Source of the DNA: Acanthochlamys bracteata | Lineage: Eukaryota > Streptophyta > Magnoliopsida > Pandanales > Velloziaceae | Length of the DNA stretch: 64,000 nt | Direction of reading: 5' to 3' | NCBI GenBank assembly: GCA_019914995.1 | Contig: CM034127.1 | Location: 13,304,269 to 13,368,268 of the forward strand | Shown: positions 61,255 to 64,000 of the stretch, one piece after another | How the letters are laid out: each line of letters opens with the position of its first letter | Numbering within the stretch: position 1 is the first letter of the stretch | Translations under genes and position numbers: made by a program | The notes under the pieces: model-generated | Databases searched by the model: none | What the model was told of the DNA's origin: nothing | What the model saw: only the letters and a program-made list of their open reading frames with translations

Positions 61255-61486
61255 CCATTTAACACAAACCTATTGACACTTTCAACTTCAAATTAAAATA
61301 AAAAAATTATTTTATTTTTTGTTATAGCAAGAACTTCTGAAAAACATCAAAAAGAATTTGTAAAACAATATTAAATCAAAATCAGTCATTACAAGCGCCT
61401 ATAGTTGAATGCATAATTTTTTCTTGAAAGGTCGAGGGGAAAAAAAAAAGTACATGCATATATGAAAATGATGAAGAATATGAAGA

Positions 61487-61701
61487 AGCCGTTTGGCTAA
61501 ACTTAAAAGTTTTAATTTTATGCAAAATTATTTTTTGACTTTTTTATAAAAAAAGTAGCTGAAAATTTTTTTTAAAAAAATGTATGTGTTTGGATAAATT
61601 TAACTTTTTTCTTAAAAAAAGTTTAAAAAAGTGTTTGGCAAAAAAACTAAAAAGTTAAAAAACTATATACAAAAATTAAAATATCTTTTATAATATAATA
61701 G

Positions 61702-61740
<39 letters not shown>

Positions 61741-61913
61741 AAATATTATATTATATAATTATTTATTTATTTATATAAGTTACGCTGCGTAATTTTTGTT
61801 TTTTACTTATAAGTAAAAAATGTAACTCATAAGTTATCTATCCAAACGCTCCTATAATATTGTTTGCAACTTTTTTCAACTTAAAAGTTGAAAAAAATGT
61901 ATCCAAACAGCAC
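61487..61913. mobile_element. AT-rich MITE-like element with GCCGTTTGG/GCTGTTTGG ends
   Basis: The left end is AGCCGTTTGGCTAAACTT and the reverse complement of the right end is GTGCTGTTTGGATACATT. Internal subterminal repeats of GTTTGG/CCAAAC occur, and AACTTAAAAGTT-type sequence is present near both ends. It carries the (AT)n microsatellite at 61704-61734. Non-coding. Confidence 0.5.
61704..61734. repeat. (AT)n microsatellite, about 31 bp
   Basis: An uninterrupted AT dinucleotide run inside the MITE-like element at 61487-61913. Its length is likely to vary between individuals. Confidence 0.9.
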
Positions 61914-62025
61914 CGAAATAAAGATATCCTACTTTCCATTGTTTTTTCCTTAATGGAGATTTAAGTTAGCACTACAAATTATCTAGTTTTGAAGTTTATA
62001 TCAAGAAAAAGAAACGGATACTAAG

Positions 62026-62398
62026 GAGCCGTTTTTATGTGCTTTTCTTTTAAAATAAATTTTTTTTAAATAAAAAATTATTTTAAAAACAAATTTTAAT
62101 TTTTAAACTTTTTATAATTATAAAAAATTTATTGAAAAATATGAAGTACTTTTGTAATAAAAAACACCATCAGCTGTCGCGCATTTTGCATAGCTTTTTA
62201 AAAACTACTTTTTAAATTTTTTTTTATATTATATTTTTAATATATATTTTATAAATATTTAAAAATTTTATTTAAAAATTTAGAAAAATTAAAAAACTTT
62301 ACGTAACAAAATTATTTTATTACATATTTTTTAAAAATAAAAAAATAAAAATATTTTCTATTCTAAAAAATTTTATTTCATAATCAATTCAAAACGTC
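62026..62398. mobile_element. AT-rich MITE-like element, family 2 (reverse orientation)
   Basis: The reverse complement of the right end (GACGTTTTGAATTGATTATG then AAATAAAATTTTTT) aligns with the head of the element at 60988 (GAGCGTTTGGTAATTCTTATG then AAATAAAATTTTTT, read in pieces). The left end GAGCCGTTTTTATGTGC is a diverged version. Non-coding. Confidence 0.4.
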
Positions 62399-62808
62399 AT
62401 TGCAACATTCATCCGGTCTCTGTTTTTTCCACCATGAATAACATATTGTTGTTTGGAGAATTGGTCGATGAAGATGGAGAAAAAAGCCCCCAAAAAATAA
62501 GGGAGACAACCATGTGAAGTTTTGAGTTGTTGTTGTTGCTGAAGATGTGATTAAATGTTCGAAGAGTGTTTGGACGTGGGAACGAGCAAGCGTTTTGTGG
62601 AAGGCATGTAGTCTCTTCTCCCGCTATTTCCTCCCTCCCTCTCCATTCCTTCCTTCACCAGTCTCTGTCTCTCTCTCTCTATGCATTCCTTCTCCATTCC
62701 ATTTTCATCAATCTAATTATTCTTTCTCATTTCTTTCTTCACCCCCTACATCTCTTATTTTGCTTTTCAACAGGGGGGGCAGTAGCTTTTCTGTTCACTA
62801 AGAAGAAA

Positions 62809-63619
62809 ATGGTAACAATCTTCTGCTTATCTCTATCTGTATCTATATATTACAATGTTAGTTTTGGATTGCTGGCTGTATAAATTGGCTTGTTCCTGTT
62901 TTATATATGATTTGAATGTATGTGGATTTGAATATTTGTTACAAGGTTAAGTTGTTAGTGTCCTTGATACCAGAAAGACATTTGATCCTTAATGCATAGC
63001 ATAAGATTATGTTTTAAGTGGAACCATATTTCTGCAGTATGCAATGGATTAATACTTCGTTGTTTTTTTTAGTCTTTTTGGCATAGTTGAGGTAGTCTCT
63101 TTTGTAATAGTGGTTGCCAAATATCTAAATTTACAGACAATGTTCGAGATCTGACATAAACATATGGTTACAGATGTGCATACATTTAGCGCGTTAATTT
63201 CAGTTCTTAAGTGAAAATGGCCATGAACCAATATATTCCATATGAGAGGTTTGATGATCATGAGTGAAAACTTAAGATGTTTGAAGAATTGTAAAGTATC
63301 ACTGTTTTATGATCACAATTATGTGCCTCTGATTTTGTTTTTGTGCTGCAAAGGCGAATTCTGCATCGGGGATGGCTGTGCATGATGACTGCAAGCTGAA
63401 GTTTCTGGAGCTGAAGGCAAAGAGAAACTTTAGGTTCATTGTGTTCAAGATCGATGAGAAGATCCAGCAGGTCACAGTGGAGCGTCTTGGCCAACCTGAT
63501 GAGAGCTACGACGATTTCACTGCTGCCTTACCACCGAACGAATGCCGCTATGCTGTCTTTGACTTTGATTTTGTCACTGATGAGAACTGCCAGAAGAGCA
63601 AGATATTCTTCATTGCTTG
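62809..63619 (+). CDS. ADF: Actin-depolymerizing factor (ADF/cofilin), 3' end outside the window
   Basis: Exon 1 contains only the ATG (62809-62811) followed by GTAACA. Exon 2 is 63354-63619 and starts GCG AAT TCT; together they give 89 codons plus two bases. An ATG-only first exon is the known structure of plant ADF genes. The protein starts [20 protein letters not shown], with a conserved Ser near position 6 (the calcium-dependent protein kinase site in plant ADFs is Ser6), then [36 protein letters not shown] and [10 protein letters not shown]. The last exon (SPDTSRVR and actin-binding helix onwards) is not found before 64000, so it lies past the edge. ADFs bind and sever actin filaments in the cytosol. 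The sequence fits the ADF7/ADF10-type or ADF1-4-type groups; I cannot decide which. Confidence 0.9.
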
Positions 63620-64000
63620 GTAATGTCCATCTGGTGCAACATTTTAACTGTTTTTGTATTGCTTCTTCCATATTTTGATATACTGCATCTCAGCTCCTAA
63701 GAAGAGGATCTCTAATTTTGGGTCTTTAAGGATTTGTATATTTCAACTTTAAAGATTTATATATCTCATATGATAGTTATCATTTAGTATATGTGACTTG
63801 AACTGTCTTTAAAAAGTTACTTCAATCAGTTTAGTGGTAATTTTATGAGGAAACAGAAACACGGCGAGCTCTTCATATGTTTAAAGGTGCTAATGCCATT
63901 ACAGATTCGTATTTACATGAAGATGTGTAGTTTACATTAGGATGCAATTAAGCTTTGAGCTATCAAGACAAATGTTTGTAAATTCCTACTTACCTCTCTC

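Larger units (their letters stand above)
60490..62808. other. Promoter relic, AT-rich MITE cluster and ADF upstream region
   Basis: 60490-60965 is the former RPL30 leader and promoter. 60988-62398 holds three AT-rich MITE-like elements listed separately and an (AT)n microsatellite. 62540-62808 is probably the ADF 5' leader, with a CT-rich stretch (CTCCCTCCCTCTCC; TCTCTGTCTCTCTCTCTC) at about 62628-62680. No supported coding frame. Confidence 0.6.

Noticed and set aside
62547-62883. Two overlapping frames over the ADF leader
   Set aside because: They arise from CT-rich leader sequence (Ser/Leu/Pro repeats) and conflict with the standard ADF structure.
1-64000. Virus-derived elements, LTR retrotransposon coding regions, CRISPR-like arrays, rRNA or tRNA genes
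   Set aside because: No reverse transcriptase, integrase, capsid or transposase frame, no regularly spaced repeat array and no RNA gene signature was recognised on either strand.

Overview
The window is nuclear DNA of a dicot plant. Genes are intron-rich with canonical GT-AG junctions, the spacers are very AT-rich, and every recognisable protein belongs to a plant family (CAP160/LTI65, P-class PPR, LRR-VI receptor-like protein, plant C2-NT coiled-coil protein, ADF with an ATG-only first exon). The species cannot be named from the sequence alone. I rebuilt exon models by hand from splice signals, reading phase and protein family knowledge. All multi-exon models close in frame.

Layout. 1-5.4 kb: AT-rich spacer with two relic non-autonomous hAT-like elements. 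5.79-10.92 kb (+): C2-NT-domain coiled-coil protein. 11.34-19.72 kb (-): SHOC1, the XPF-like meiotic crossover factor. 20.95-23.29 kb (+): LTI65/RD29B/CAP160-type stress protein, divergent from SHOC1 across a 1.2-kb spacer with ABRE-like boxes. 25.25-26.72 kb (-): single-exon PPR protein. 29.32-33.88 kb (+): GT90 glycosyltransferase. 35.44-38.93 kb (+): LRR receptor-like pseudokinase. 39.16-45.17 kb (-): TPR plus split-SET (SMYD4-like) protein. 46.70-48.36 kb (+): second PPR protein. 52.86-53.84 kb (+): small single-pass membrane protein. 55.64-57.78 kb (-): TAF7 subunit of TFIID. 58.49-60.49 kb (-): RPL30 pseudogene that keeps its introns. 62.81 kb to the right edge (+): actin-depolymerizing factor, cut off by the window end.

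The genes are mostly independent housekeeping, meiotic, stress and organelle-expression genes, not a pathway. The most informative signals are these. The order C2-NT protein / SHOC1 / LTI65 (with an ADF gene further on) matches, from memory, the Arabidopsis order At5g52280/At5g52290/At5g52300 (and ADF10 at At5g52360). The LTI65-type protein has a recent internal duplication and a LEA-like 11-residue repeat tail. The RPL30 gene copy is decaying. AT-rich MITE-like families recur between genes and inside one intron. No virus-derived coding sequence, CRISPR array, rRNA or tRNA was recognised. I saw no convincing wholly new system.
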